Source of the DNA: UBA11855 sp035297385
GTDB lineage: Archaea; Thermoproteota; Bathyarchaeia; Bathyarchaeales; Bathycorpusculaceae
Length of the DNA stretch: 64,000 nucleotides
Direction of reading: 5' to 3'
NCBI GenBank assembly: GCA_035297385.1
Contig: DATGZD010000136.1
Span: 13,205 to 77,204 of the forward strand
Below, piece by piece: positions 1 through 8,048 of the stretch (its first letter is position 1; every line of letters begins with the position of its first letter). The notes beneath the pieces were generated by a model that saw nothing but the letters and a program-made list of their open reading frames with translations, was not told where the DNA came from and did not search any database. The position numbers and the translations under genes are program-made.

Positions 1-660
1 AACCAAGAAATTCAGAAAAACTCCTACCGCACCAACAAGCAAAGGAAGTACTGAAGAAAGACTGAACCCTTTGAAGCTCAAATCAATAAACTGCTGAAAA
101 CCAACAACAGAAAAAAGAAGCATCATGAGAGTAAGCGCGGCAGACCCGAAAAAGAGGCTTCGGTCAAGAAACTTTCCAGACAGCGCTGGTCCATAAGTTC
201 TTCTGTTTGGCAGTGGCTTTTCGCCAGGCTTGATATCCTTTGTGGTTCTTCTCGTCAGCCCTGGCAGATCGTTCTGAAGGAAGAATATCCGGTGTTTTGG
301 GTCAAGCTCCAGTTTATTGCCGTCAGAATCATATACGGCTTGGGTAACCAGTCTTGAAAAGGGGTACAACCATTCGACGCCTCTATCCCTCGTCGTGGTA
401 AGGGAGTCCAGAAACGAATGGAGAAAGGCACCAAGGCCAATGAGTGGATTTATAAAATAGAGTACAGCAATTGCCAAGAAATTGTGGAATAATGCGCGAT
501 GGATTTGTCGGCGACGAAAGGACTCTTTGCTGAAAAAACCGTACTCTCTGTCCAAGTCAGGAAGTGTGGCGCCAACTCCGATCATTAGCATTATTTCTGG
601 CCTGCCAAAGAACAAAGCACCGACAAGCATACCAAACATTGCGTGGGTGTGAAGATTCAT
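1..660 (-). CDS. YdjM-like membrane-bound metal-dependent hydrolase (partial, 3' end outside window)
   Basis: At least 220 residues are encoded, running off the left edge. The first residues carry THAMFG, followed by a hydrophobic segment, then LPDLDREYG, then RRRQIHRALFHN and GAFLHSFLDSL. This spaced His/Asp pattern (TH, DLD, HR..FH, HSFLD) between membrane helices is the signature of the YdjM/DUF457 family of inner-membrane metal-dependent hydrolases; the substrate is unknown for most members. Two further hydrophobic segments lie in the C-terminal half. I chose the ATG at 660 because a TATA-like CTTTATATT sits about 55 nt upstream on the same strand, although the frame stays open further upstream. 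The gene stands alone, divergent from the next small gene. Family assignment is fairly sure; catalytic activity is inferred only from the family. Confidence 0.75.
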   Translation of the reverse strand, partial: MNLHTHAMFGMLVGALFFGRPEIMLMIGVGATLPDLDREYGFFSKESFRRRQIHRALFHNFLAIAVLYFINPLIGLGAFLHSFLDSLTTTRDRGVEWLYPFSRLVTQAVYDSDGNKLELDPKHRIFFLQNDLPGLTRRTTKDIKPGEKPLPNRRTYGPALSGKFLDRSLFFGSAALTLMMLLFSVVGFQQFIDLSFKGFSLSSVLPLLVGAVGVFLNFLV

Positions 661-944
661 GTTAACAATCAGCCAGTCTTTTTGGCTTGCCAATTTGAGG
701 ATAAGCGATTTTAAGAATATAAAGTTAATCGCGCGCGCTCAGATTAGAAGCCTTCGTCTTTCCATCACTGCAAATCGCTAGAATGTAGCACTGCCTAATC
801 CCAAAACGGGCATCGGTATTTGTCTAGTTTTCTGCGAGTGCAATGAGAATTATCACGTTTCCGACGGTTGCCCTGATTATTCTAATGGATTGTTCAAGAA
901 AGGTTTGTCTTGGATATTTGACTACGCTCAAAACACCGTCTATT

Positions 945-1217
945 ATGAGCCAAAGACCTAGCGCGACTATAACAGCCGAAAGAGGCTTCAATCAACGCAC
1001 ACGCGGTTTTCTTGCCGAGATATTCGGCGGTATCATTATTGCAGTACTCGCAATCGTCGGTCTTGCATTGAGAGGAGGGGTCTCCGGCGGGATCATGGGC
1101 GTCCTTTTGGGAGGCTTGGCTGGGCTGGGAATTGGAATCGTAGCGATTATCTTTGCTATCTTTGGAGCGATTGCATCAACGATCGGCGGATTCATAGGCG
1201 GATTGCTCGCAAGATAG
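945..1217 (+). CDS. Small glycine-rich membrane protein, unknown function
   Basis: About 90 residues. After a short polar N-terminus (MSQRPSATITAERG) come two long Gly/Ala/Ile-rich hydrophobic stretches, probably two or three membrane helices, with repeated small-residue motifs (GGxxGG, GLAGLGIG) of the kind that pack helices or form oligomers. The open frame extends up to 843, but the extra residues (MRIITFPTVALIILMDCSRK and onward) look unlike a typical N-terminus, so I prefer the ATG at 945; no clear ribosome binding site supports either start. Nothing in the sequence reveals a function. It resembles the glycine-zipper type of small membrane protein. Confidence 0.5.
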   Translation: MSQRPSATITAERGFNQRTRGFLAEIFGGIIIAVLAIVGLALRGGVSGGIMGVLLGGLAGLGIGIVAIIFAIFGAIASTIGGFIGGLLAR

Positions 1218-1325
1218 AAACATTCCCATTCTTATTTGCCTGTTCGAGAAAAAGCTAAGCCACGGGCTAGTCAATTTAGGAAGCGCCGAAGACTTAGCTT
1301 GCATTTTTTTTATCCCTACTGTTTT

Positions 1326-1362
1326 GTTGCTGGGACATCACAGTTACGTAGCTATTTAACCA
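1326..1362 (+). promoter_or_regulatory. Conserved upstream element, copy 1 (CACAGTtACgTAGC..TTTAAC)
   Basis: One of five related intergenic elements with the core CACAGTCACACA followed by a TTTAA/TTTAT box. This copy begins GTTGCTGGGA, exactly as in copy 2. Its TTTAAC box is about 60 nt before the start codon of the decayed PH-like gene downstream, so it probably was that gene's promoter. Confidence 0.5.
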
Positions 1363-1414
1363 AGATGACAATACTGGTACAAGTAAGACGTTTTGGTTAA
1401 GTGGGTTGATAATA

Positions 1415-1590
1415 ATGGCTGCTCCTGATAATATAAAGAACATACTCGGCTCGAACGAAAAGGTTGAGCTGTAAATTGAGGAGAAAATCTATCATCCGCG
1501 CATTAACATAGAGCGCGCGCTATCCGTGATCATCACGAATGAACGGATAATTTTGCGGCATCCTCACGCGCTTGAGATTGAGCGCGCGCG
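1415..1590 (+). pseudogene. Decayed PH-domain-like protein remnant
   Basis: The reading frame starts MAAPDNIKNILGSNEKVEL, hits a TAA at 1472-1474, then continues in the same frame as IEEKIYHPRINIERALSV and TNERIILRHPHALEIE. The lysine-rich start, YHPRINI and VTNERIILRHP pattern resembles the bacterial-type PH-like domain proteins common in these archaea. After HALEIE the resemblance stops at a GC palindrome (1581-1592), and a TAG follows at about 1618. The gene is therefore interrupted by a stop and cut off before the rest of the domain. A second GC palindrome, at 1512-1521, lies inside the remnant. Assignment to the PH-like family is from memory of the motif, not a search. Confidence 0.5.
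1512..1521. repeat. GC palindrome AGCGCGCGCT
   Basis: Exact 10-nt palindrome, one of at least four exact copies in the window, here inside the decayed PH-like gene. A longer version (AGCGCGCGCGCT) lies at 1581-1592, where the recognisable coding similarity ends. Confidence 0.7.
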
Positions 1591-1599
1591 CTCACTACT

Positions 1600-1966
1600 A
1601 CACCAAAGATACTCACGATAGTCCTGTCTCGAAAATGCGGAGGATTTGGTGCGAAAATTGCCGTGTGGTCCAGATGCAGTTTAAACAAACAAACGGCAAG
1701 TGGACATAAGTGCGTGCTAGCGCGCACTTCTCGCATCAATATAGATTAACTATTGCTTTCCTAAAAAATAATGACGGAATTAAATTGCCCAAAACTAATT
1801 GAAATTGTTAAGGCTTGATTTTTTTGGTTCAACACAATGCGAGGCTGATATGAGCCCCTCTTTCGTCGGCGGCGACAATAAAACACGCGCACCCATGAAT
1901 ATTTACCCGCATCCATATTTTTTTACACTGGAAAAAAAGTGTAGACCTGACGTTTTCAACAGGTCA
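1600..1966. other. Gene-free stretch
   Basis: I see no convincing gene on either strand. It contains a GC-rich imperfect inverted repeat around 1710-1728 (GTGCGTGCTAGCGCGCAC), again with the AGCGCGC core, and short spurious frames. Confidence 0.5.
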
Positions 1967-2293
1967 CTATTTGTAATGGGTTAAAGCTACAATCAACCCA
2001 ATGATTGCGCCGAGTAAAACCAGCAAGCCGCCCAGTCCACCACCGATGAATCCCACAATTAACAGCACTATTGCCCACACAAGAGTAGTGACGCTTTTTG
2101 CACCAATGACCGCTATGACACCGCAGATTAACATAACAATTCCGCTATACCCAAACGAGTAGACGCTCCAATAGAAGAATGAAGGCCCTCCGAACCCTAT
2201 TGAAAGTAAGCTCAGCAGCCCAAAAATTACCAGCAGAATGCCGCCAACAAGCGCTAAAACATAAGCCACTTGCCCTAAAGAAGTTCGAGCCAT
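1967..2293 (-). CDS. Small four-helix membrane protein, unknown function
   Basis: 108 residues, almost entirely hydrophobic. Four predicted membrane helices can be placed at about residues 8-30, 38-62, 66-83 and 86-104, with glycine-rich turns (GGGLGGLL). The start is secure: a perfect ribosome binding site GGAGGTGA lies at 2303-2310, eight nt before the ATG. It may be transcribed alone from the region between it and the next membrane protein. I do not recognise a characterised family; its composition resembles small archaeal membrane proteins annotated only as hypothetical. Confidence 0.7.
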   Translation of the reverse strand: MARTSLGQVAYVLALVGGILLVIFGLLSLLSIGFGGPSFFYWSVYSFGYSGIVMLICGVIAVIGAKSVTTLVWAIVLLIVGFIGGGLGGLLVLLGAIIGLIVALTHYK

Positions 2294-2525
2294 TTGAACC
2301 GTTCACCTCCTTACCTGGATAACTGGTTGAGTGTAGTCACAAGAGTCGGTTGTTTTGTCTTTCTTCTTTCTTTGCAGTACCACTTTTTTGGTGGAATCCA
2401 ATATATAATAAACACATGAAATAATCTCAAACCTCCGTCATCTTCTTTTTACCGCAAATTTCGGTGCTTATCTCACCTGCACTGAATGATTTCCAGTAGT
2501 TTTCCTATAGAAAAGGAATTTTTGT

Positions 2526-2867
2526 TTAGGATAATACGAAGCCGATAATAAAACCAACGACGAGCCCTAAGCCCAGCGGTAGCATTCCCATTAATAGCAC
2601 CCCGTATTGAACTGCTATAGGACCATATGTGTCTGCAATACCTTTCAAGGCGCCAAGACTTAAACCGAAAAACCCAAAGTAAGCAACCACGACCAGTATA
2701 ATCCCAGCTATAATTGCGATCTTTAGCATTTTGTGAACCAAATAACCCACAATCAATCCAATTACAAATGGAATAATCATTACTACAATTGGAGGCAAAC
2801 CACCTATGCTTCCAGAAGTAATGAACCCAAATACGTCTTCTAAGGCACCCAAAATTCCAAACTCCAA
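2526..2867 (-). CDS. Small membrane protein, unknown function
   Basis: 113 residues with three or four hydrophobic segments (around 22-45, 47-72 and 88-112) and a lysine-containing loop (HKMLK). It reads as a coherent membrane protein, whereas the longer overlapping frame on the same strand gives a Trp/Arg-rich, implausible product. A TATA-like TTATAAGT lies about 25-35 nt before the start, pointing to a very short or absent leader. Copy 2 of the CAGTCACACA element is just beyond that. Function unknown. Confidence 0.6.
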   Translation of the reverse strand: MEFGILGALEDVFGFITSGSIGGLPPIVVMIIPFVIGLIVGYLVHKMLKIAIIAGIILVVVAYFGFFGLSLGALKGIADTYGPIAVQYGVLLMGMLPLGLGLVVGFIIGFVLS

Positions 2868-2904
2868 ACAAGTTACTTAGCGGTTCAAATTACTTATAAA
2901 CTTG

Positions 2905-2940
2905 TGTTGCTGGGATCCCACAGTCACACAGCATTTATGA
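2905..2940 (+). promoter_or_regulatory. Conserved upstream element, copy 2
   Basis: GTTGCTGGGAtccCACAGTCACACAGCaTTTATG. It shares its first ten bases with copy 1 and its core with copies 3-5. No plus-strand gene follows, so it may drive a lost gene or an untranslated RNA, or act on the divergent membrane-protein gene at 2867. Confidence 0.45.
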
Positions 2941-3032
2941 GGATTGCACGCGCTTTTTTCGTCTTTGCCCGAAACGTGCATATTAATTTCTCGGTAGTTT
3001 TCTTTTTCATGCCGAATAACTCTTTATTTTAG

Positions 3033-3359
3033 TTAGCTTTTTTTCCTAATGACAGTGATGGTGCATTTTGTAGCTAAAGCTGCTATTGCGCCTAAGGCTG
3101 CTAGCCAAGGAGCCAATATAGTTCCTACAATGCCAGCCCAAACGGGTATTTCTAAAAGGGTCTTACCGCTCTCATCCTTAACGATGATCCTTGATACGTC
3201 GCTCTCATGGATCAGTTCCTTGATTTTCGCAACAAGATCCTCTGAGCGGACCGTAAATTCTTCTTTTGAACCTACGGGAGCCCCGCAATTTGAACAGAAT
3301 TTGGCCCCTTCAGACAGGTCAGCTCCACAACTTTCACACTTAACCATTTTGTTTTCCAT
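3033..3359 (-). CDS. Zinc-ribbon plus DUF4342-like membrane-associated protein
   Basis: About 108 residues from the ATG at 3359. The N-terminus is a zinc ribbon (CESCG ... CSNCG, residues 8-26). The rest, EEFTVRSEDLVAKIKELI through GKTLLEIPVWAGIVG and a hydrophobic Ala/Leu segment to TITVIRKKS, matches the pattern of the DUF4342 family, which ends in a short membrane-facing hydrophobic region. A longer frame reaches 3434 but overlaps the dodecin gene upstream, so I chose 3359, ten nt after that gene ends; a second ATG at 3347 is possible. It is probably cotranscribed with the dodecin and the mini membrane protein upstream. The domain calls are by eye; the family's role is not established. Confidence 0.75.
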   Translation of the reverse strand: MENKMVKCESCGADLSEGAKFCSNCGAPVGSKEEFTVRSEDLVAKIKELIHESDVSRIIVKDESGKTLLEIPVWAGIVGTILAPWLAALGAIAALATKCTITVIRKKS

Positions 3360-3369
3360 CCCAAAATAT

Positions 3370-3597
3370 CTATTTAGTTGATTTTTCTCTTTGTACAACG
3401 AAAGCGATTTTGACCACAGCTCTGTATTCAACAATTTTGTTGTTTTCCACTTTTGCAGTGCACCGCTTCACATAAACCGACTTAATGTTTTTGATTGTCT
3501 TAGCCGCTTCAGCCAATGCGTTCTTTGTAGCTTCTTCCCAATCGTCGGGTGAACTGCCTATTAACTCAACAATTTTTACAACCGTCATGCTTTTCAT
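3370..3597 (-). CDS. Dodecin (flavin-storage protein)
   Basis: 75 residues, the usual dodecin length. Dodecins form hollow dodecamers that bind flavin dimers and buffer free riboflavin/FMN. The hallmark pattern is present: VVKIVELIGSSPDDWEEATK, an alpha helix rich in Ala ending KTIKNI, a strand with VYVKRCTAKV, then IVEYRAVVKIAFVV. The tryptophan of DDWEEA is at the position that stacks on flavin in the family. AAGGAG lies just before the ATG. It heads a short minus-strand run with the zinc-ribbon protein, behind the tiny membrane protein and copy 3 of the conserved upstream element, which suggests shared stress-type regulation (inference). Confidence 0.9.
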   Translation of the reverse strand: MKSMTVVKIVELIGSSPDDWEEATKNALAEAAKTIKNIKSVYVKRCTAKVENNKIVEYRAVVKIAFVVQREKSTK

Positions 3598-3616
3598 GTC
3601 TCCTTAAAGTATAGTT

Positions 3617-3775
3617 TTATCTCCAAAGTTTTTTGCCAGTGAACAGCCAAACGAGAACCAAGATTACTGCAATAACAATTAGTATATGTATTAATGCGCC
3701 TACACCTGGTAAAGCAAAGAAACCAACCAACCAAAGTATTACAAGAACAAGAACAATCGCTAGTATAGTATTCAT
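3617..3775 (-). CDS. Mini membrane protein of the lmo0937/DUF5670 type
   Basis: 52 residues. Two hydrophobic helices are separated by a PGVGALIH turn, ending in FTGKKLWR. The helix-turn-helix layout and the short basic tail match the lmo0937-like family of tiny membrane proteins, often stress-induced; no molecular function is known. GGAAGG lies a few nt before the ATG. It is the first gene behind copy 3 of the conserved element: the TTAA box of that element is about 38 nt upstream, a spacing expected for an archaeal promoter with a short leader. Dodecin and the zinc-ribbon protein follow on the same strand. Confidence 0.8.
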   Translation of the reverse strand: MNTILAIVLVLVILWLVGFFALPGVGALIHILIVIAVILVLVWLFTGKKLWR

Positions 3776-3809
3776 AATACCTTCCCTACCCTATTAGAGG
3801 TCATTGGCA

Positions 3810-3838
3810 GAGTTAAGCGTGTGTGACTGTGAGGTTAC
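3810..3838 (-). promoter_or_regulatory. Conserved upstream element, copy 3, before the mini membrane protein/dodecin genes
   Basis: On the minus strand this reads CACAGTCACACACGcTTAACTC. It matches copy 4, in front of the PRC-barrel gene, at nearly every position. The TTAA box lies about 38 nt before the start codon at 3775. Confidence 0.6.
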
Positions 3839-3927
3839 ACCGACACTCTGGCGTTTGGGTCTTCGCTAATCGTTCCAACTCCAAGAAAACACTGAACTCA
3901 AAAACCATTTCAAATACGATTTTTAGG

Positions 3928-4713
3928 TTAGTCTTCAGCTTGTTTCCAGTCGGATTCAAACGCTGTTCTAAGCAACCCTATAAGGTTGCTGTTGTTTGTC
4001 CAAAGAGAAGGGCTTTCCCCTAGCCCACTTTCTTTGGAAGCAGTAATTAATGCTTCCTTGTCATCGGACATTATGAAGTGATTCAAAGGTTCAAGATGAA
4101 ATTTTATGTGAACAGATTTGCCGTCGATGAGTTTTTGGACTTTTTCTTTGAGCAAAAAGTCAGGGCTGTCTCCTTCAAAAATTAGGCGAATCTGACTGCC
4201 TTTCTTTATTGCCTGTCTGCATTCTTCTGAAAACTGAGACAGAGTCGGTATGATTCTTGCCTTATCTGCAATCAAAGTAACTTCTTTTCTTGAATTTCTA
4301 ATCAGTTCAGAAGTCTTTGCCAAAATCGCCTTTTTTTCTGCTATGAGTATATAGATGCTTTCTTCTCCAAGAAGGGGTTGCTTCCAATCCTTAAGAGATA
4401 GCGTCTGTACTTTAGTCCGCATCACCGTTAAACGAGCATCATATTTGGTTTCTTCTTCAGCCACCAGAAAGCTTAAGGCGTCCGAGATAGGGGTGGCCCT
4501 GATAACAGTTGGTTTGCCCATTAATCTCTCGATCAGACCCATTTTTTCGAGGCTGGGCATAATTCTATAAACGTCTTCTCTGCGTACTTTTGAGAACTTG
4601 GCTGCCTGTCCTACAGTTGCTTTTTCCAGTTTAAGTATTGCTAAATATACCCTTGCTTGATTGAGACTCAAACCCAAACCTAGCAGTAAGTCAGTATTTT
4701 CGTCATTGGACAT
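3928..4713 (-). CDS. TrmB-family transcriptional regulator
   Basis: 261 residues. Residues 10-75 form the TrmB winged helix: GLSLNQARVYLAILKL, then TVGQAAKFSKVRREDVYRIM (helix-turn-helix) and a wing around IERLMGKPTVIRATP. The remainder resembles the TrmB C-terminal effector region. In archaea, TrmB proteins regulate sugar and other metabolic genes by binding small ligands; the ligand here cannot be read from the sequence. The protein is about 80 residues shorter than classical TrmB, so it may lack part of the sugar-binding domain. A GC palindrome and a decayed recombinase lie upstream. The family is confident, the target is not. Confidence 0.85.
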   Translation of the reverse strand: MSNDENTDLLLGLGLSLNQARVYLAILKLEKATVGQAAKFSKVRREDVYRIMPSLEKMGLIERLMGKPTVIRATPISDALSFLVAEEETKYDARLTVMRTKVQTLSLKDWKQPLLGEESIYILIAEKKAILAKTSELIRNSRKEVTLIADKARIIPTLSQFSEECRQAIKKGSQIRLIFEGDSPDFLLKEKVQKLIDGKSVHIKFHLEPLNHFIMSDDKEALITASKESGLGESPSLWTNNSNLIGLLRTAFESDWKQAED

Positions 4714-4849
4714 TCTTAATTCTCACATTTGTTTTGTAGGAATTTGTATTTAAGATTCTAGCGCGCGCACGCCTGCAAATTCATGCTCCAACTCAGCCGC
4801 AACTGTCAGAGCAAAGTTTTTAGCCGTTCAAAACAAAGAGCAATCTTTC

Positions 4850-5191
4850 GCTTGCAGCCACGTACACTTCTCACGAGCCTTCCGAAAACAAAGAAAAAGA
4901 ATAGTCAGCAAACTCTGAAACCCGAGAATACTAAAAATCCACTTCCACACTCTACGCCACTGGAAAGCCACAAACGAATACGCTAAAACCAAGACATCCT
5001 CCACGTCATGAAGATCCTCGGACAAAAAACATCCAAAACACACTCCTCTACACTCAGCTCATCACTTGCAAGAACGACGAATTCCACTCAGCAACCGCAA
5101 AGTCCGTAGAAGACGCTAGAATCTAGTTGAAGCAGGATTCGAATACATATGTGACTTCGGCGAAGTTAAACTGTTTAGGAGACGAAAATGA
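4850..5191 (+). pseudogene. Decayed tyrosine recombinase/integrase, copy A
   Basis: Three frames must be joined to read the C-terminal half of an archaeal tyrosine recombinase: RILKIHFHTLRHWKATNEYA (with the box HxLRHW), then DILHVMKILG, then TLLYTQLITCKNDEFHSATA, and finally VEAGFEYICDFGEVKLFRRR and a stop at 5189-5191. An in-frame stop precedes RILKIHF (at about 4915), and at least two frameshifts disrupt it. The N-terminal domain is missing; a GC palindrome lies at 4761. The sequence is closely related to copy B near 9.4 kb, and both are followed by the same TATATAAA stretch and tRNA-like element. It cannot encode a working enzyme as read. Confidence 0.8.
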
Positions 5192-5223
5192 TGCGCAGCA
5201 TCGCCACAACCCTATATAAACAG

Positions 5224-5270
5224 GGACCGCTGGGATTTGAACGAGGACCTCATGGCGATTGTATCGCCAC
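5224..5270 (+). repeat. tRNA-3'-end-like element A (candidate attachment site)
   Basis: GGACCGCTGGGATTTGAAC is the reverse complement of a typical archaeal tRNA 3' end (T-loop TTCAAAT, then an acceptor-like strand). It is followed by a small hairpin TGGCGAT/ATCGCCA. It lies 33 nt behind recombinase remnant A. Six related elements occur in the window. Confidence 0.55.
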
Positions 5271-5591
5271 TTCTGCTAATTTCTACGCAACTACTTTCTC
5301 CTTTTTTGAAACATACAAAAATAAAATTTGCTGAATAGACGGTAACCCCATAATTGGATTATGCTTTTAAACTTTTGATTATGATAATTATTGCCTTAAA
5401 GGAGAAATAGGTTAACCTTGGATGACGAGTCAAATACACTTCTTCCAAGGCACTTCTATATATCTGGTGCTCCAAGAGCGTGCTACTAGTGTTCAAACTA
5501 AGACTTTGATTACTTTAACTTAAATTACCCAGATCTTGAGATTGATGTAACTAAAGAAGTTTTATTTGTTTTTGTCTACTGACATGTGACA

Positions 5592-5601
5592 AGCGCGCGC
5601 T
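5592..5601. repeat. GC palindrome AGCGCGCGCT
   Basis: Exact copy of the 10-nt palindrome in the gene-free stretch between the recombinase remnant and the radical SAM gene. Apart from element A, the stretch 5271-5690 holds nothing I can support. Confidence 0.7.
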
Positions 5602-5693
5602 GTGTTGCTTTGAGCTCCGCCTCGCACGTTCTAGACTGGACCGCCCCAAACGAAACCGTTTTTATTAGCCTTATTGTGCAAATGTTTGTCTAA

Positions 5694-6764
5694 GTGATCT
5701 TAGGTATGGCGCAGTCTACCAACTATATCTGTGAAGGAAAAAGCACTGGTTGCTATCAAGAAAAATTGTGGATAGGATTGAGAATTTTTCGTGGGCTATT
5801 CTCAAACTTGTTTGGAGGAAGGACCCCGCTGTTTTGTGGGCACAAATTAACATATAAATGTAATCTTCGATGCAAGATGTGTCCCTTCTGGCAAAGAGCC
5901 AACGAAGATTCTAGTGTAGAGCAAGAAAAGAAAATTCTTAGGCAAATTTATGATTCAGGTGTTTTTTCGGTCGCGTTTGAAGGCGGAGAACCGCTCCTGA
6001 GAAAAGACTTGGTTGAAATTCTTGCTTTTTCTCGATCCCTGCCTTTACATACAAGTTTAATCACTAATGGGACTTTGCTCGAAGCCAGAATAGATGAAAT
6101 AGCCTCATACATAAATGGCTCCCTCTATGTTTCGTTAGACGGTCTAGAAAAAACTCATGACACGATTAGAGGCGTAGATGGTTGCTTTAGAAAAGTGGTT
6201 AGAGGTATAACTGCATCTAAGGCGAAAGTCCTTGTGACGATCAATACGACGATAATGGCTGAGAATATTCATGAGATTGAAGAGTTAGTAAAATTGGCAA
6301 AAGAATTGGATGTAAGAATATCCTTGGCAGTAGCGTATGAGTACTGTAATGCTGAGGCATCCGCACCTGCCAGTCACGAAATCAGAGAGTTAGCTAAAAA
6401 ACTTGTCGAGATGAAGAAGCAAGGTTATCCTCTTGTGAATTCAATCAGTTATTTTAAAGTTATTTCAAAAGAGAAGACTTGGACGTGCAAACCTTGGGTA
6501 TCAGTTAACGTTGGTCCAGAGGGAACGTTAGTCCTACCCTGTTATGTTCGGAATGAATATGCGGCTAGTGTTTCTGTTTTTGAAAAAAGCATTAAAACTG
6601 CAATTTCTGAGTTTGACTGGAACGAAACAAAGAGCTGCCAAAAATGCAATCTCCATTGTTATGTTGAGCCGTCTATGGTACTTTCAGGGAATTTTCGGAC
6701 TTTCCTGAATTGGGTGTACCAAGCTTCTAGACTTTCTAAGAGCGCGATTAAATCCGCTCGCTGA
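5694..6764 (+). CDS. Radical SAM protein with C-terminal cysteine cluster, copy 1
   Basis: 356 residues. The N-terminal half holds the [4Fe-4S]/S-adenosylmethionine motif CNLRCKMC (CX3CX2C) after GHKLTYK, the GGEPLL glycine motif that contacts SAM, and the expected TIM-barrel strands (TSLITNGT, YVSLDGLE). The C-terminus has further cysteines (TWTCKPW, LPCY, SCQKCNLHC), suggesting a SPASM/twitch-like auxiliary iron-sulfur site. Such proteins often modify peptides, cofactors or lipids; the substrate is unknown here. The start is GTG 5694, with an ATG alternative at 5706; TTTTTATTAG about 35-40 nt upstream is a possible TATA box. A near-identical gene lies inverted at 13207-14235, so this is a recent duplication. 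No substrate peptide gene is visible beside it. Confidence 0.85.
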   Translation: MILGMAQSTNYICEGKSTGCYQEKLWIGLRIFRGLFSNLFGGRTPLFCGHKLTYKCNLRCKMCPFWQRANEDSSVEQEKKILRQIYDSGVFSVAFEGGEPLLRKDLVEILAFSRSLPLHTSLITNGTLLEARIDEIASYINGSLYVSLDGLEKTHDTIRGVDGCFRKVVRGITASKAKVLVTINTTIMAENIHEIEELVKLAKELDVRISLAVAYEYCNAEASAPASHEIRELAKKLVEMKKQGYPLVNSISYFKVISKEKTWTCKPWVSVNVGPEGTLVLPCYVRNEYAASVSVFEKSIKTAISEFDWNETKSCQKCNLHCYVEPSMVLSGNFRTFLNWVYQASRLSKSAIKSAR

Positions 6765-6826
6765 AAGCCAACAGGGTCTCCGAAGACGAGGTTAGTATGA
6801 ACTTTCCATTTGACATCTATGGTTAG

Positions 6827-6882
6827 AAAAAAGCGGAAATACGGGTGACATCTCCATTTCGTCGGGAGTTCAAATCCTCGGG
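6827..6882 (-). repeat. tRNA-3'-end-like element C with oligo-T end
   Basis: Read on the minus strand: GAGGATTTGAACTCCCGAC, then TGGAGATGTCACCC, then a T-run (TTTTTT at 6832-6827). It abuts a GC palindrome (6881-6890). It has the same arrangement as elements D, E and F on the other strand. Confidence 0.5.
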
Positions 6883-6994
6883 CGCGCGCTACCCAATCAG
6901 CCTGGGCTTATACAAAATAGGGAATTTAAAACAACGCGCAGTGGCGAATTCATTCGTGTTCTGAGATGCTTTACAAATCCCTTTTGGAGGTATA

Positions 6995-7030
6995 ATGAGA
7001 GACGAAAAATCAATTAATGAGGGGTTTTGA
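6995..7030 (+). CDS. Possible 11-codon upstream ORF before the CorA gene
   Basis: ATG preceded by a strong ribosome binding site (TTTTGGAGGTATA) opens an 11-residue frame (MRDEKSINEGF) that stops 53 nt before the CorA start. It is either a leader peptide or the stub of a lost gene. Only the ribosome binding site supports it. Confidence 0.25.
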   Translation: MRDEKSINEGF

Positions 7031-7082
7031 TAGATATTATTGTCAGAGAGGACAGATAATTTAGGCAATTGAGTGTGTTAGC

Positions 7083-8048
7083 GTGAAAATCAATTGGTAT
7101 TTAGTTAGTTCTGGAAGACTAAAAGAGCAACAACCCCTCACTAACTGGCCAACTGTAGATATATCCAAGTTAGGTGAGAGCTGGTTTGATATAGAAGATG
7201 CCAAACCTGAGGAAATACGCAATTTTCTCGCGCCACTCGGGCTTCACCCCGTAATGATAAAACGTTGTTCCGACTCTGCCAGCACGCCTGGCGTAATATC
7301 TTATGATAGAGCAATTCTGCTGGAGTTTCCTGTTGCCCTCAATCTAGATAGTCTAGATCCAACCTACCTCACAATCGTACTGCAGGGTATAGTATTGGTG
7401 ACTATCAGATCTTGCCCAATTCCTGCTATAAAAGAACTAGTGAGTGATATAGCAGCCGAGAAAATACCCCGTGTAAGTCAGCTAATTCAAATAGTATATT
7501 TAATCCTCGATGAACTGACTGATTTAAGCGTTCAGGCGGAAATCGAAGCCCGAGACAAGACGCTGAATATCGCTAAAACCTTAGTCGATAATCCGGTCAA
7601 GTTTGAAGCCCGTGATCTCGCGAATTTGCGGTGGCAAGTTGAAAAACTGATTTCCTTGATCGAAAACCAACTTTACTGCGTTACTGGTTTGGATTCCTCT
7701 GATAATGAAGCGTTATTGGATCCTCATCGTAAGGCTTATGTCAAAGATTTGCTATCAGAGCTGGAGATCGCTCAAATGGGAATCCAACGCTTGGAGACTC
7801 GGGTGAACGGTTTATATGATTCTTATCAGGCAATGGGTAACTCTCGCGTGGATAAACGGCTGCGAATACTGACTATTATCTCAGCAATTACATTGCCTTT
7901 CAGTCTTATTGCGGGTTTGTTAGGGATGAACGTAGGAGGATTGCCGGCAACACAAGATCCTCAGGGTTTTATAATTGTCATAATCCTGATGGCTGTTATC
8001 GGTGTGGTTGAGTTGTGGTATTTCAAAAGGAAAGGTTGGCTAGATTAG
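7083..8048 (+). CDS. CorA-family divalent metal ion transporter
   Basis: 321 residues, the normal CorA length. A soluble N-terminal alpha/beta region (to about 240) is followed by a long stalk helix and two C-terminal membrane helices. The first of these ends in the selectivity signature GMN (GLLGMNVGG, about residue 282), and the second is followed by the basic tail WYFKRKGWLD. CorA homopentamers carry Mg2+ and other divalent cations across the plasma membrane. The start is GTG at 7083, with no obvious ribosome binding site immediately before it. The 3' end overlaps by a few bases a truncated pseudogene on the opposite strand, which suggests a rearrangement joint just after the stop codon. 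Confidence 0.9.
   Translation: MKINWYLVSSGRLKEQQPLTNWPTVDISKLGESWFDIEDAKPEEIRNFLAPLGLHPVMIKRCSDSASTPGVISYDRAILLEFPVALNLDSLDPTYLTIVLQGIVLVTIRSCPIPAIKELVSDIAAEKIPRVSQLIQIVYLILDELTDLSVQAEIEARDKTLNIAKTLVDNPVKFEARDLANLRWQVEKLISLIENQLYCVTGLDSSDNEALLDPHRKAYVKDLLSELEIAQMGIQRLETRVNGLYDSYQAMGNSRVDKRLRILTIISAITLPFSLIAGLLGMNVGGLPATQDPQGFIIVIILMAVIGVVELWYFKRKGWLD

Noticed and set aside
2473..2871. 132-codon minus-strand frame overlapping the small membrane protein
   Set aside because: Trp/Arg/Ser-rich product with no pattern; the overlapping frame at 2526-2867 gives a clean membrane protein.
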